Shown in pieces: positions 7,690-15,589 of a stretch of 64,000 nt of DNA (position 1 is the stretch's first letter; every line of letters begins with the position of its first letter). The stretch is taken from positions 1 to 64,000 of the forward strand of contig NZ_FNQT01000005.1 in assembly GCF_900107665.1 (NCBI RefSeq), given 5' to 3'. The DNA comes from Haloplanus vescus (GTDB lineage: Archaea; Halobacteriota; Halobacteria; Halobacteriales; Haloferacaceae). The notes under the pieces are model-generated. The model was not told the DNA's origin. It ran no database searches and was given only the letters and a program-made list of their open reading frames with translations. The position numbers and the translations under genes were made by a program.

Positions 7690-9048
7690 TCAAGCCTGCT
7701 CTTCACTCTGGGGCATCTCTGTCGCGTATTGTTCAGCTAAATCGACTACGTCGTAGACGTGAATTCCAGTTTTGAACCACAGCACTCGATCGGCGGCGCT
7801 CCCGAACTCCTCGCTCGCACAATCCAGTTGCTCCGAGACAGCCAGTACGAAATTGTCGGCCTCTACCTTTCGAATCTTCTCCAGCTTTGCGTCCAGATAC
7901 TCGGGTGTCCAGAAGCCGACGATCTCGAGGATCGCTCGCCTGCCATCGGGATGTTCGATTGCGAAGTCGGGGATCATCACCTCGGCACCCAGATCGAAGA
8001 CATCGTCTTCCCGCACCAGCTCCCAATCCGTATTCGCTCGCTCCCACTTCCGGGTGAGTGTCCGCTCGACATCGCTATCGAACTGGTCGCCGGCACTGTA
8101 GTGTGAATCGAGGTCCTCCGTGTGGTCGAGCGCGAACTGTCGCGTCGCGCCGGTCGTCTCGTCGACGAGGATCTCGGCAACCATCTCCCAGCGGTCACAG
8201 AGGGGCAACGCCGGCAGGAAGTTCGCCATGCGAATCCCGTACTTTTGTGATTTCGAGAACAGCGACGCCGGGCCGTCCAGTACTGCCTCATAGCCGGCGG
8301 CCTGATCCGTACTCGGGACACGCTCGCCATCGGCGTCGATCGGATAGATGCGATGCATTAACCCGAACAGCTTCACGTAGCTGAACACCGTCCCAAAGTG
8401 GTCCCAGACCCGAATCCGCATTTCCGTCGCATCGTAGAGCACCGCCTGGGCGAGCGCGAGGTTGTAGCGGGTCAACAACCAGTCCACGGTGAGATCCGTG
8501 TGTTCGTACTCCGCATCGCTGCTGCCGGTCAGATTGGTCGTCGACGTCTCGTCATCACTGGCGTACTGGTCGGCCGTCCGCGTGCCGATTCGGACGAGCC
8601 GTTTGTTGTCTTCGAGATCGGCATACATCCCGCGATAGCACTCCTCGAGCGACACCCCGAGGTCGTCGGCGACCGCGCTGTACACCTCCAGTTTCTGTGT
8701 GTCCTCGCCGAGCGTCGGCTGGCGGACGATTGGATAGCGCTCGTTGGCTTTCTCGAAGAGTCGCCGGCGGATCTCGCGCGGTTCGACGGAGGCCACGACC
8801 TCGAACTCACACTTGTCTTTCAGGAGTTTCGCCAGCCCTTGGACGATCTTGTAGTCGGTATCTGCGACGGTCAGCTCGTCAATCGCGTCCTCGAGGTCGC
8901 CTTTCGGCTCGCCAAGGTGGTTCTCGAACAGCTGGATGAGTTCTCGAGCGGTCTGTCGGTAGCGCTCCTCGTCGGGATCGATGAACAGCGGGGTGACCGT
9001 CTCGTCGGTCGTGCGCGAGCGTGCGAGGTCAGCCGTCAGCACTGGCAC
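7690..9048 (-). CDS. Bax1-like nuclease (DUF790), partner of XPB
   Basis: The 452-residue protein matches archaeal Bax1 (DUF790): an N-terminal helical region with a conserved MYADLEDNKRL-type segment, a central part (LLTRYNLALAQAVLYDATEM), and a C-terminal PD-(D/E)xK-like core with PDFAIEH (about 360) and LEIVGFWTPEYL (about 374-385). In characterised archaea Bax1 forms a complex with the XPB helicase and cuts DNA at bubble or fork junctions, a step resembling nucleotide excision repair. It overlaps the upstream XPB gene by 20 bp, so the pair is translated together. The catalytic acidic residues appear intact. Confidence 0.88.
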   Translation of the reverse strand: MPVLTADLARSRTTDETVTPLFIDPDEERYRQTARELIQLFENHLGEPKGDLEDAIDELTVADTDYKIVQGLAKLLKDKCEFEVVASVEPREIRRRLFEKANERYPIVRQPTLGEDTQKLEVYSAVADDLGVSLEECYRGMYADLEDNKRLVRIGTRTADQYASDDETSTTNLTGSSDAEYEHTDLTVDWLLTRYNLALAQAVLYDATEMRIRVWDHFGTVFSYVKLFGLMHRIYPIDADGERVPSTDQAAGYEAVLDGPASLFSKSQKYGIRMANFLPALPLCDRWEMVAEILVDETTGATRQFALDHTEDLDSHYSAGDQFDSDVERTLTRKWERANTDWELVREDDVFDLGAEVMIPDFAIEHPDGRRAILEIVGFWTPEYLDAKLEKIRKVEADNFVLAVSEQLDCASEEFGSAADRVLWFKTGIHVYDVVDLAEQYATEMPQSEEQA

Positions 9049-10441
9049 TCACCCCCTCCCGGCGGCGTTGCGAAACGTAGGTCTCCATCGTGTCCTCGGT
9101 GATAATTTCGTAAAGCCGCGCTGGCTGGCGGTCATCCGTCGGTCGAAGAATGCGCCCGAGTCGTTGAGCGTACTGGCGTTTTGAGGCGCTCCCCGAGAGG
9201 ATGATCCCGACGTTTGCCGCCGGGACATCGATCCCCTCGTCGAGAACCTGCGAGGTCACGAGCATCGAGTATTCGCCGGTCCGGAATCGCTCGAGGATTT
9301 CGGTGCGTTCGTCGGTCTTGGTCTGGTGGGTGATGCAGGGGACGATGAACTCCCGAGAAATGTCGTAGGCGAAGTCGTTGTTGGCGGTAAAGATGATCGC
9401 GCGGTCGTCGTGATGGCGCTTGATGAGATTGTCGAGCGTGTCGAGCTTCTTCTCTGCTGTTCGGGCGATCCGCTCGGCGCGATGCTTGGCGATGAGCGCC
9501 CGCCGCCCCTGTGGATCGTAGGAGGTGCGCTTGAGGAACTCCTGGTAGCCCTCCTCTTTCCAGAGATCGAACTCGTAGCTGTCGACGTAGTCCCGATAGA
9601 TCTGATACTCTTCGTCGTACTGCTCGCGCTCATCGGCCGTGAGATCGACCGACATGTGGATTGTTTCGTACTCGCTGAGGTATTCACCGGCGAGTTCGTC
9701 GACGTCCTCCCGGTAGACGACCGGGCCGAGGAGGTCCTCGAGGAGTTCGTGCTTGCCGTCGGGCCGCTCGTACGTGGCGGTCAGCCCGAGGCGATACGGC
9801 GCGATCATCATCTCGGGGATCTGCCGGTAGGTCGGAGCTGGCAGGTGGTGTTCCTCGTCGACGACAAGTAGGCCGAACTGATCGCCGTACTCGTTGACGT
9901 AGCGGTAGGCGCTGTCGTAGGTGGTGACGGTGATCGCAGTGATGTCGTGGCTGCCGCCGCCGAGGACGCCGATCGGCTCCGAGAGTTGGTCTCCGAAGGC
10001 GTTGGTGAGCGTGGCGTGCCACTGATTCATGAGGTCGATCGTCGGCGTCACGACGAGCGTGCTGACGCCAGCGTCGGCGATGGCCTGCAGCCCGAGGAAC
10101 GTCTTCCCGCTGCCCGTGGGGAGCACGACACTCCCTCGCCGATCGTAGTCGATCCAGGCGTCGAGCGCGGCCTGCTGGTAGTCACGCGGTTCGATGTGGA
10201 GCGCTGGCGTGAGTTCGAGATCGGGGTAGGCCCGCGCGGCGTCTTCGAGAGTGTGAGCGAAGCCCTCTTGCAACGTTGCCTGCTCGTTTCCGTCCGTCCA
10301 CTCGCCGGCCCACTCGAGCAGGGCTCGATATCGATATGCTCGGGTTCGGTACTCGTCGACGCGGTCGTCCCACTCCCCATAGGGAACATCGTCGGGAGCA
10401 TTACGGAGCAGGAGCGTTCCGTCGTCGAATTCGATTCGCAT
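9029..10441 (-). CDS. XPB/Rad25-family DNA helicase
   Basis: A superfamily 2 helicase of 470 residues. An N-terminal damage-recognition-type region precedes Walker A LPTGSGKT (about 107-114), then motif II DEEHH (195-199), motif III GLTAT (219-223), a thumb-like insertion (240-330), motif V VTSQVLDEGIDVP and motif VI QRLGRILRP. This order matches archaeal XPB, which unwinds damaged DNA with Bax1. The Bax1 gene follows with a 20-bp overlap. Haloarchaea commonly carry XPB on chromosomes and on megaplasmids, so its presence among mobile and defence genes may reflect either repair or defence use. Gene assignment is firm. Confidence 0.9.
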   Translation of the reverse strand: MRIEFDDGTLLLRNAPDDVPYGEWDDRVDEYRTRAYRYRALLEWAGEWTDGNEQATLQEGFAHTLEDAARAYPDLELTPALHIEPRDYQQAALDAWIDYDRRGSVVLPTGSGKTFLGLQAIADAGVSTLVVTPTIDLMNQWHATLTNAFGDQLSEPIGVLGGGSHDITAITVTTYDSAYRYVNEYGDQFGLLVVDEEHHLPAPTYRQIPEMMIAPYRLGLTATYERPDGKHELLEDLLGPVVYREDVDELAGEYLSEYETIHMSVDLTADEREQYDEEYQIYRDYVDSYEFDLWKEEGYQEFLKRTSYDPQGRRALIAKHRAERIARTAEKKLDTLDNLIKRHHDDRAIIFTANNDFAYDISREFIVPCITHQTKTDERTEILERFRTGEYSMLVTSQVLDEGIDVPAANVGIILSGSASKRQYAQRLGRILRPTDDRQPARLYEIITEDTMETYVSQRRREGVSASADG

Positions 10442-10516
10442 TCAGTATCACCTCGGACGTTCCCGACCGGATTCAATATGTGGGTTGTCCGGGATCTGGT
10501 GAAGCACGTCTCTGTC

Positions 10517-10545
10517 CTTCGATAGTTGAGGATTTTCTATCGAGG
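10517..10545 (-). terminator. Hairpin after the CcbP-like gene
   Basis: An inverted repeat (TCGATAG at 10519-10525 and CTATCGA at 10537-10543, 11-nt loop) lies a few bases past the stop of the minus-strand gene that ends at 10556. The loop contains an A/T-rich run. It is placed as a terminator or 3'-end structure; a function in the XPB leader is less likely. Confidence 0.35.
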
Positions 10546-10555
10546 GGCTTGGTTG

Positions 10556-10912
10556 TCAGCGATCGAGCCAGTACTGCCAGTCCGCGATCGCTTGGTCCGT
10601 GTTACTACTGGCCTCGATCGGCTCCAGTTGCTCCAGTGGCACGCCAAGTTCTCTGCCCATCCACTCGATCGTCACGAACATCTGGTTGAGAGTCGGATCT
10701 GTTGGGGACATTCCAACCACGCGTACCGTTTCGCCTTCCTCTAGGGGTGACTCCTCTCGCTCGGTGACACAGCACGCTTCGAACGGAAAGTCTATCGTGT
10801 CGTCCAGATACGCGTACCATCCCCACGCCTGCTCTTCTGGGCTGTAGGTATCAACGATGATGCGCATCTTGATGCGCTCTTCCCGCTCCTCGTCCTTCTC
10901 GGCCCGCGTCAT
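10556..10912 (-). CDS. CcbP-like calcium-binding protein
   Basis: A small acidic protein of 118 residues with the block WGWYAYLDDTIDFPFEACC, which I recognise from the CcbP calcium-binding family (Anabaena CcbP). The second block EGETVRVVGMSPTD looks like a small SH3-like barrel strand pair. The ATG at 10912 is chosen over an in-frame GTG at 10921; an AT-rich box (GAATATCTTG on the minus strand) sits 26-38 bp before it. In cyanobacteria CcbP buffers Ca2+. In haloarchaea the role is unknown. It is separate from XPB by about 115 bp. Confidence 0.65.
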   Translation of the reverse strand: MTRAEKDEEREERIKMRIIVDTYSPEEQAWGWYAYLDDTIDFPFEACCVTEREESPLEEGETVRVVGMSPTDPTLNQMFVTIEWMGRELGVPLEQLEPIEASSNTDQAIADWQYWLDR

Positions 10913-10921
10913 GCTGACCAC

Positions 10922-11352
10922 TACTCATTCCGATTTCAAGATATTCGGGGTGGCCGAAACCACTCCTCCACCGATGCAGGACGCGCTCAATCATGGTCGT
11001 GGAACCGCTCCGAGTCGCTGGACAAAGTTAACCAACGAATGCTCGACAGATCTGTATACTGTTGGTTAATCTGGAGGATGGGATTGTCTGATACAGATTA
11101 GGGTCGCTCTTTACCGGTGGTTCGACCGAACTGCGCGGCGAACCACCGGTACTCGAAGGCACTAATCCGTATGAGTTGTGCGAGCAGATGGACGCGGACG
11201 GCAGGGGAGCGTGTCGCAAAATCAAAGAACTCTACAACGGATTATCCAGAAACGCGACTTCCACGGCATAACTTCATTTATCTGAGCTTGAGTCCCGATC
11301 CAAGTCTGTGGCAGTACCTTCACGTATCGGCCGGCCATCATCTGGAGATACT
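10922..11352. other. Intergenic region with two inverted repeats
   Basis: This stretch of about 430 bp has no convincing gene. It contains two dyads: TTAACCAAC (11028-11036) with GTTGGTTAA (11061-11069), and the 13-bp arm TACCGGTGGTTCG (11112-11124) with its exact complement at 11139-11151 around a 14-nt loop. A short ATG reading frame crosses it but shows no haloarchaeal composition. The region may hold a structured RNA or the remains of a mobile element. Confidence 0.5.
11112..11151. repeat. 13-bp perfect inverted repeat
   Basis: The arms TACCGGTGGTTCG (11112-11124) and CGAACCACCGGTA (11139-11151) are fully complementary and separated by 14 bases. Transcribed from either strand, this would make a very stable stem. 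It lies between divergent genes starting at 10912 (minus) and 11353 (plus), so terminator, attenuator, small RNA and transposon end are all possible. Confidence 0.6.
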
Positions 11353-11955
11353 ATGGTAACAATCGAGGATATATCCGTGACAACGGCTATCTCTGATAGC
11401 GAACAGGCACTCACCATCCGTGCGGATGTCGACGACGGCCCCACTGAGAACCTCCATTATCTCCGTCCGCTTGGCACGAACACATGGTTCACGCTCGTCG
11501 GTACGGGACGAGCTGACGGACCGGTAAATAGGGACGCCGATGGTGTCCCCCAGTTTATTCATGAGGTTGAGGAAGAACTGGTCGATCGCGGATATCCGCT
11601 CAGGCCGCTCCAGCAGGGATCGAACTACCCCGACCCGGGAAGCGTGGAGGTTCGAACTGGCCCGACATCCGAGCGTTACCCTCTCTTCTCTCACCCGAGC
11701 ACCGTTGTCGTCTCCAAGGCCGGAACCACGGACGACGACATCTCGGAAGACGCCCGAGTGCAGGTGACGTACTCCGATCAGACGGATGATGAGTTCGAAT
11801 ACGACATCCATGTGATCGACGGGGATTTGCCATCCGACTGGGTGCTAGAGGATCTGGTGATTTGGGCAGAGGGGCTGGTCTGGGGCCGAACGAATCGCGC
11901 CCATGACCGCCGTGACAGGCCTGAAGATATCGATATTCTCTACCGGAACGCCTGA
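11353..11955 (+). CDS. Hypothetical acidic protein
   Basis: A 200-residue protein from the ATG at 11353 (MVTIEDISV). An upstream in-frame ATG at 11308 would add 15 residues of atypical composition. The chain looks beta-rich and acidic (VQVTYSDQTDDEFEYDIHVIDGDLPSDWVLEDLVIW), without membrane segments or cysteines. I do not recognise a family. It is convergent with the TIR operon, whose last stop lies 24 bp downstream, so it may belong to the same island without being part of that transcript. Confidence 0.6.
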   Translation: MVTIEDISVTTAISDSEQALTIRADVDDGPTENLHYLRPLGTNTWFTLVGTGRADGPVNRDADGVPQFIHEVEEELVDRGYPLRPLQQGSNYPDPGSVEVRTGPTSERYPLFSHPSTVVVSKAGTTDDDISEDARVQVTYSDQTDDEFEYDIHVIDGDLPSDWVLEDLVIWAEGLVWGRTNRAHDRRDRPEDIDILYRNA

Positions 11956-11978
11956 GTGAAGACGGCAGAGAACGAGTG

Positions 11979-12449
11979 TCAGGAACGGCCACAGCCGGTT
12001 CCTGCCCGGCCGCGGACCGTAGACTCGCCGACTTTGCTCCGCTGGCTCGCCGCCCGTTCAATCGCGTCGTCGAACTCGTCTGGATCCCAGTCGACGATCT
12101 CAGCGCCGTTTTCTTTCAACTTATCAGGGATGTCCTCGTCGGAGATATCGTCATCGACCTTGATTGCGACTAGGCCGTTGCCTTCCTTGAGCGAGCGCTC
12201 AACCTCGTAATCGACCCAGTCGCTGTCCTTCGTGTTCTCGCCGACCATGACGACGGTGACCGAGGTACCTTTCATTTCGTCCCGGATGCAGCTACGGATG
12301 TAGTCGTCGTTTGTGCTGTCTACGGGGTCAAGGAGGTGTCGGTCGTGGAAGGAGACATCGACGTTGTTGTTCCAGCGGAGCAGCCGGAAGCCTTTCGCTT
12401 TCATGCGGTCGCTTCCTTCGTAACTGATGAAGACGCGGCGGGTCGGCAT
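11979..12449 (-). CDS. TIR-like domain protein (ThsB/MTH538-type)
   Basis: The first 120 residues read as a TIR-like Rossmannoid domain of the MTH538/DUF1863 class: RRVFISYEGSD at the first strand, a WNNNVDVSFHDRHLL block, IRDEMKGTSVTVVMVGENT, and the DSDWVDYEVERSL helix with the acidic residue expected near the NAD-handling pocket. Proteins of this class include ThsB of Thoeris, which senses phage and makes a nucleotide signal. The C-terminal 35 residues are low-complexity. It is the last gene of a four-gene operon, 44 bp after the 2-TM SLATT gene. A TATA-like stretch (12475-12489, minus strand) may give it its own promoter. NADase or cyclase activity is inferred, not shown. Confidence 0.78.
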   Translation of the reverse strand: MPTRRVFISYEGSDRMKAKGFRLLRWNNNVDVSFHDRHLLDPVDSTNDDYIRSCIRDEMKGTSVTVVMVGENTKDSDWVDYEVERSLKEGNGLVAIKVDDDISDEDIPDKLKENGAEIVDWDPDEFDDAIERAASQRSKVGESTVRGRAGTGCGRS

Positions 12450-12474
12450 TGGTGATGGCGGCCTGGAAAGCCGT

Positions 12475-12489
12475 GCTTATTGATAAAAC
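12475..12489 (-). promoter_or_regulatory. Possible internal promoter of the TIR gene
   Basis: The minus strand reads GTTTTATCAATAAG in the gap between the SLATT stop (12494) and the TIR ATG (12449). Its distance of roughly 28-38 bp suits a TATA box of a leaderless transcript. This would allow the TIR gene to be expressed separately from the rest of the operon. Confidence 0.4.
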
Positions 12490-12493
12490 GTGA

Positions 12494-12931
12494 CTAGGCC
12501 TCTTGTGCCTTTCGCGTAGTAATCTCCCAATACCGGTTTTCCTGGCTGGTGAGCGCCAGCACCCGCTTGACGAACACCCGCTCAGGGTCGTCTACACCCT
12601 CGTACTCATCCGTCCGCGTCTTGAACATCTGCTCTTCCCGCCGCAGGCCTTCGGCGGTGGTTCGGTAGTTCATCCACTTCTTCTGATAGTTGAGATAGGA
12701 TTCGAGTGCCTCCAAGATGATAAGCAGGACCGCAGCGATGATGATTGTGTTCTTCCAGACCGTGCTGCTCGTCACAGGGAACAGTGACACGGCGACAGGT
12801 AGGATGGCGGCCAGCACGATCTGTGCGCCCTTCATTAACCGATGCATCCATTTGTTACGAACCGCCTTGTCGTCATACCACTCGAACTGTCCTTCGTAGA
12901 ACTCGTAGAATTCGTCGAAATTATCTACCAT
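12494..12931 (-). CDS. DUF4231/SLATT-type 2-TM membrane protein
   Basis: A 145-residue protein from the ATG at 12931 (MVDNFDEFYEF). It has an N-terminal charged helix (EGQFEWYDDKAVRNKWMHRL), two transmembrane helices (IVLAAILPVAVSLF and TIIIAAVLLIILEALESYL), then a long charged helix (WMNYRTTAEGLRREEQMF). This is the plan of SLATT/DUF4231 proteins, predicted pore-forming effectors that accompany nucleotide-signal sensors in bacterial and archaeal defence. An upstream in-frame ATG (12970) would overlap the MazG-like gene and is not preferred. Placed 17 bp after the MazG-like gene and 44 bp before the TIR gene, it is the likely effector of the cassette. Confidence 0.75.
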   Translation of the reverse strand: MVDNFDEFYEFYEGQFEWYDDKAVRNKWMHRLMKGAQIVLAAILPVAVSLFPVTSSTVWKNTIIIAAVLLIILEALESYLNYQKKWMNYRTTAEGLRREEQMFKTRTDEYEGVDDPERVFVKRVLALTSQENRYWEITTRKAQEA

Positions 12932-12947
12932 CGGTAAGGCTCCACGG

Positions 12948-13523
12948 TCACAGAATCGACTCTTCCTCAATCTTCGTCCACCGGTCGTCCAGCAGTGCTT
13001 CGAGGTCGACGTCCAGATTCTCCGCGGCGATGAGCAGATCCGAGACGATCTCGACGGTCTCCTCCTCGAGCAGTTCCCGGGTGTTCATCGGCTCCATGTG
13101 GTCGAGGGATTCCATCGCATTCGACATGCTGCCGGCAGGCGCGGCCATCCGCTGGAACAGCCAGTCCTGGACCTCCTCCGAATCCATCGGGTCGTCAGCT
13201 GGATCCAGCTGTTCCGCCCATTCTGCGACGCCCTCGGCTTCGATCCCGAACATCTCCTCCAGCTGCGCCTGAAGGTCCAGGTTGAGCGTGTTCGCCGCCG
13301 CGAGGGCGACGATGAAGCTGTCCGCCAGCGTCTTTTCGAGTTGTTCCATCCGCGTCTCCTCGTCGGCGTAGTCTCGGGAGAGGCGGCCTACGTATTTTGA
13401 GAAGTGCAGTACGTAATGGTTCATCCTGTCGGGATAGGGGAGCGTGTAGACATCCCGGTGATGTCCTTCGTCGTGCTCCTGCTGCCGTTTCTGCAGGTCA
13501 AGGAGGTCTGGGGAGTCGGTCAT
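12948..13523 (-). CDS. Degenerate, duplicated MazG-like protein
   Basis: The 191-residue helical protein resembles all-alpha NTP pyrophosphatases of the MazG type. Repeat one carries DRMNHYVLHFSKYVGRL followed by EKTLADSFIVALAAANTLNLDL; repeat two carries EEETVEIVSDLLIAAENLDVDLEALL. The usual metal-binding E-E-x-G-E helix is replaced by SKYVGRL in repeat one, so catalysis is doubtful there, while the E-x2-D pair of the second helix survives. It overlaps the upstream zinc-ribbon gene by ATGA, and the SLATT gene follows 17 bp later. It may bind or degrade a nucleotide signal, or act only as a scaffold. The assignment rests on motif pattern. Confidence 0.6.
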   Translation of the reverse strand: MTDSPDLLDLQKRQQEHDEGHHRDVYTLPYPDRMNHYVLHFSKYVGRLSRDYADEETRMEQLEKTLADSFIVALAAANTLNLDLQAQLEEMFGIEAEGVAEWAEQLDPADDPMDSEEVQDWLFQRMAAPAGSMSNAMESLDHMEPMNTRELLEEETVEIVSDLLIAAENLDVDLEALLDDRWTKIEEESIL

Positions 13524-14407
13524 GCGTTGATCGCTCGGTCGGGAATAACCCCGCCTCCATTATCACAGTTAGGGCACAGTTTCAGCGGGGCCTCGTTCTC
13601 GAACTCATGCTCGCAGAGCAGGCAGAACCAGTCGGACACGCCTCTAGAGGTGATACGATCGAGATCGACGTCGAACTCGTCGACCTTCTGCTCTAGGATT
13701 TCCTTATTGCCGTCATCCTCATCCGTGGTCGCCATCTCGACGTAGTTCTCCACGGACTCCCAGTCGAAACTGTCCTCCCGCTCCCAGGTCGGGTACCGGT
13801 ACTCGTGGTACCGCTTGTTGATCCGTTCCAGCCGGCGGATCTCCTCGATGTACCGCTCAGAATAATCCTCGCGGTCGTGGAGGAGGGCGAGGAGGTCGGC
13901 GGTCCGGTCGGGACCGACCAGCTTCTTCCGGAACCCGCTCTGGATCCCGTCGAATCCTGTCTCCTCGGCGACGGTCTCGAAACTGATCGGTGGATAGACC
14001 CAGTGCATCTCGTCGGCCACCAGTCGATAATCATCCTGAATGCTACCGTCCCGGTAGTTGGTGAGCAGTGGCCAGCCCAAGGAGTGCCAGCCGATGTGGT
14101 AGTATCCGGCGAGGTGGCGGTCGCCGTGGTAGTTGGTGCAAAAGAAGAGATAGGGGCGGTCGTTCTTGACCAGGCCGGAGCGGATGTCCCGGGTGCAGGT
14201 AGAGCAGAGGCCGTAACTCATCGTTTCGAGGTTCGGATCGCTCTTGTTGTCGTTGACCTTGGTGACCTCTCGGACCGGATACTTGCTGATGTCGTCCTCG
14301 CAGTAGTAGAGCGTCAGATAGCTCTTGGCGTCCTCCGATGCGTCATGCTCCTCCCACGGGTCGTTGGGGGGCATGAAGTCGCGTGCAGCATCGGAATCAT
14401 ATCTCAT
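13520..14407 (-). CDS. Zinc-ribbon protein heading the TIR/SLATT operon
   Basis: A 295-residue protein with two cysteine sites: C68-x2-C71 near the middle of an alpha/beta N-terminal domain, and a C-terminal zinc ribbon CX2C-X12-CX2C (C261, C264, C277, C280). The N-terminal stretch RPYLFFCTNYHG... LAGYYHIGWHSLG recalls small PUA/EVE/Nmad-like barrels that read modified bases, but I cannot confirm this. It is the first gene of the operon and overlaps the MazG-like gene by four bases. Its promoter faces that of the divergent hypermodification-like gene across 120 bp. As the only cassette member with a plausible nucleic-acid-binding surface, it is the best candidate sensor. Confidence 0.65.
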   Translation of the reverse strand: MRYDSDAARDFMPPNDPWEEHDASEDAKSYLTLYYCEDDISKYPVREVTKVNDNKSDPNLETMSYGLCSTCTRDIRSGLVKNDRPYLFFCTNYHGDRHLAGYYHIGWHSLGWPLLTNYRDGSIQDDYRLVADEMHWVYPPISFETVAEETGFDGIQSGFRKKLVGPDRTADLLALLHDREDYSERYIEEIRRLERINKRYHEYRYPTWEREDSFDWESVENYVEMATTDEDDGNKEILEQKVDEFDVDLDRITSRGVSDWFCLLCEHEFENEAPLKLCPNCDNGGGVIPDRAINA

Positions 14408-14527
14408 ACTACGTAGAGATGCGATCCTCCGGCCGCCTAAAGGTTTCTCCGCATGAATGTTCGCTCGGTAAAACGGGTTCCCGTAAGATTCAATGAGTCA
14501 ACGGCTGGTTTTCACAGCATACGAGTA

Positions 14528-15544
14528 ATGTCTCAATCCTTAACGAAGCCCGACGAGATCAGGGATAGTCTCGACGAAGATACGCTTGACCTGTTCTGGC
14601 GGTTCATCACCGAACGTCAGCAGGTGTGGTATCGTCGGGTGGTCGAGGGGCAGCAGTCGCCGTGGACGGACGACGATATTCTCCAAGAATACCGCTTCAC
14701 GAACGTTTATCGCGAGCTCGATCCCGGGACGCAGTACGTCATCCAGCACATCCTCGAGGTCGATGCGTCCCGGCAGGACAAGATCTTTAATGTGATGCTG
14801 TACCGGTTGATCGGCCGGCTGGAGACGCACGACTATCTCGGGTTCCAGTCGCTCGACGACTTCGACGCGGCCGAGTTTGAGGCCCAGTTGAAACATCGGC
14901 GCGACGAGCTGGACGAGACAGTGTTCACCGGGGCGTACATGGTCAGCGGCTACAACCACATGGGGTCATCCGACAAAGTCGAGAACGTGGCTGCGCTCTT
15001 CGACGAGCTCACCGCGGACTCCAACTTCTTCGACCAGGCGCTCGCAGCCGACTCGCTGGAGGATGCCTACGACCTGATCCGGGCGCAACCTGGGTTCGGG
15101 AACTTTCTCTCCTACCAGACCCTTGTGGACCTCCTGTATCCCGTCGATTTCTACGACGGTGATAGCGTACTCTCGTTCTCACCTGACGACTGGTCGTCAC
15201 CGGGACCGGGCGCGCAGAAGGGATTGAAGCAACTTGTCACCGAGTTCAACGGATTCGACCGGCTTGCCGTAATGCGGTGGCTACGCCAGCACCAGCAAGA
15301 GGAGTTCGACCGGCTTGATTTGGATTTTCCCTTCCTGGAAACGGAGGCGGGCGACCCGCTGGAACTGTCGCTGGCGAACATCCAGAACTGTCTCTGCGAG
15401 TTCTACAAGTACCACAAGATCCTGCACTCGAACGGCCGTGCCCGCCGATGCTTCCGGGACTCCGAGGCCCGGTCCGGAAACGAGCTGCGGAGCATCTACG
15501 AAACGGCACCACACATCCGGGTTCCGGAACGGAGCAAGATATAA
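14528..15544 (+). CDS. 5-hmdU kinase helical / thymine pyrophosphorylase-like protein
   Basis: From the ATG at 14528 (MSQSLTKPDE) the protein has 338 residues. The segment LFWRFITERQQVWYRRV, then SPWTDDDILQEYRFTNVYRELD, is the signature I associate with the HMUDK helical / alpha-glutamyl-putrescinyl-thymine pyrophosphorylase family, which installs or handles hypermodified thymines in phage DNA. Cellular members occur near defence genes. A second conserved patch is TGAYMVSGYNHMGSSDKVENV. No kinase P-loop is seen, so only the helical or pyrophosphorylase part is present. It is divergent from the TIR/SLATT operon and followed 45 bp later by an unknown gene. Family confidence is moderate; biological role is inferred. 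Confidence 0.7.
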   Translation: MSQSLTKPDEIRDSLDEDTLDLFWRFITERQQVWYRRVVEGQQSPWTDDDILQEYRFTNVYRELDPGTQYVIQHILEVDASRQDKIFNVMLYRLIGRLETHDYLGFQSLDDFDAAEFEAQLKHRRDELDETVFTGAYMVSGYNHMGSSDKVENVAALFDELTADSNFFDQALAADSLEDAYDLIRAQPGFGNFLSYQTLVDLLYPVDFYDGDSVLSFSPDDWSSPGPGAQKGLKQLVTEFNGFDRLAVMRWLRQHQQEEFDRLDLDFPFLETEAGDPLELSLANIQNCLCEFYKYHKILHSNGRARRCFRDSEARSGNELRSIYETAPHIRVPERSKI

Positions 15545-15589
15545 ATCCGGCAGTCCGTAAGCGGAGGTAAGTGGTGTCTATCATGGCAC

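Noticed and set aside
8398-9102. Plus-strand frame across Bax1
   Set aside because: It overlaps the well-supported Bax1 gene and shows no domain signature.
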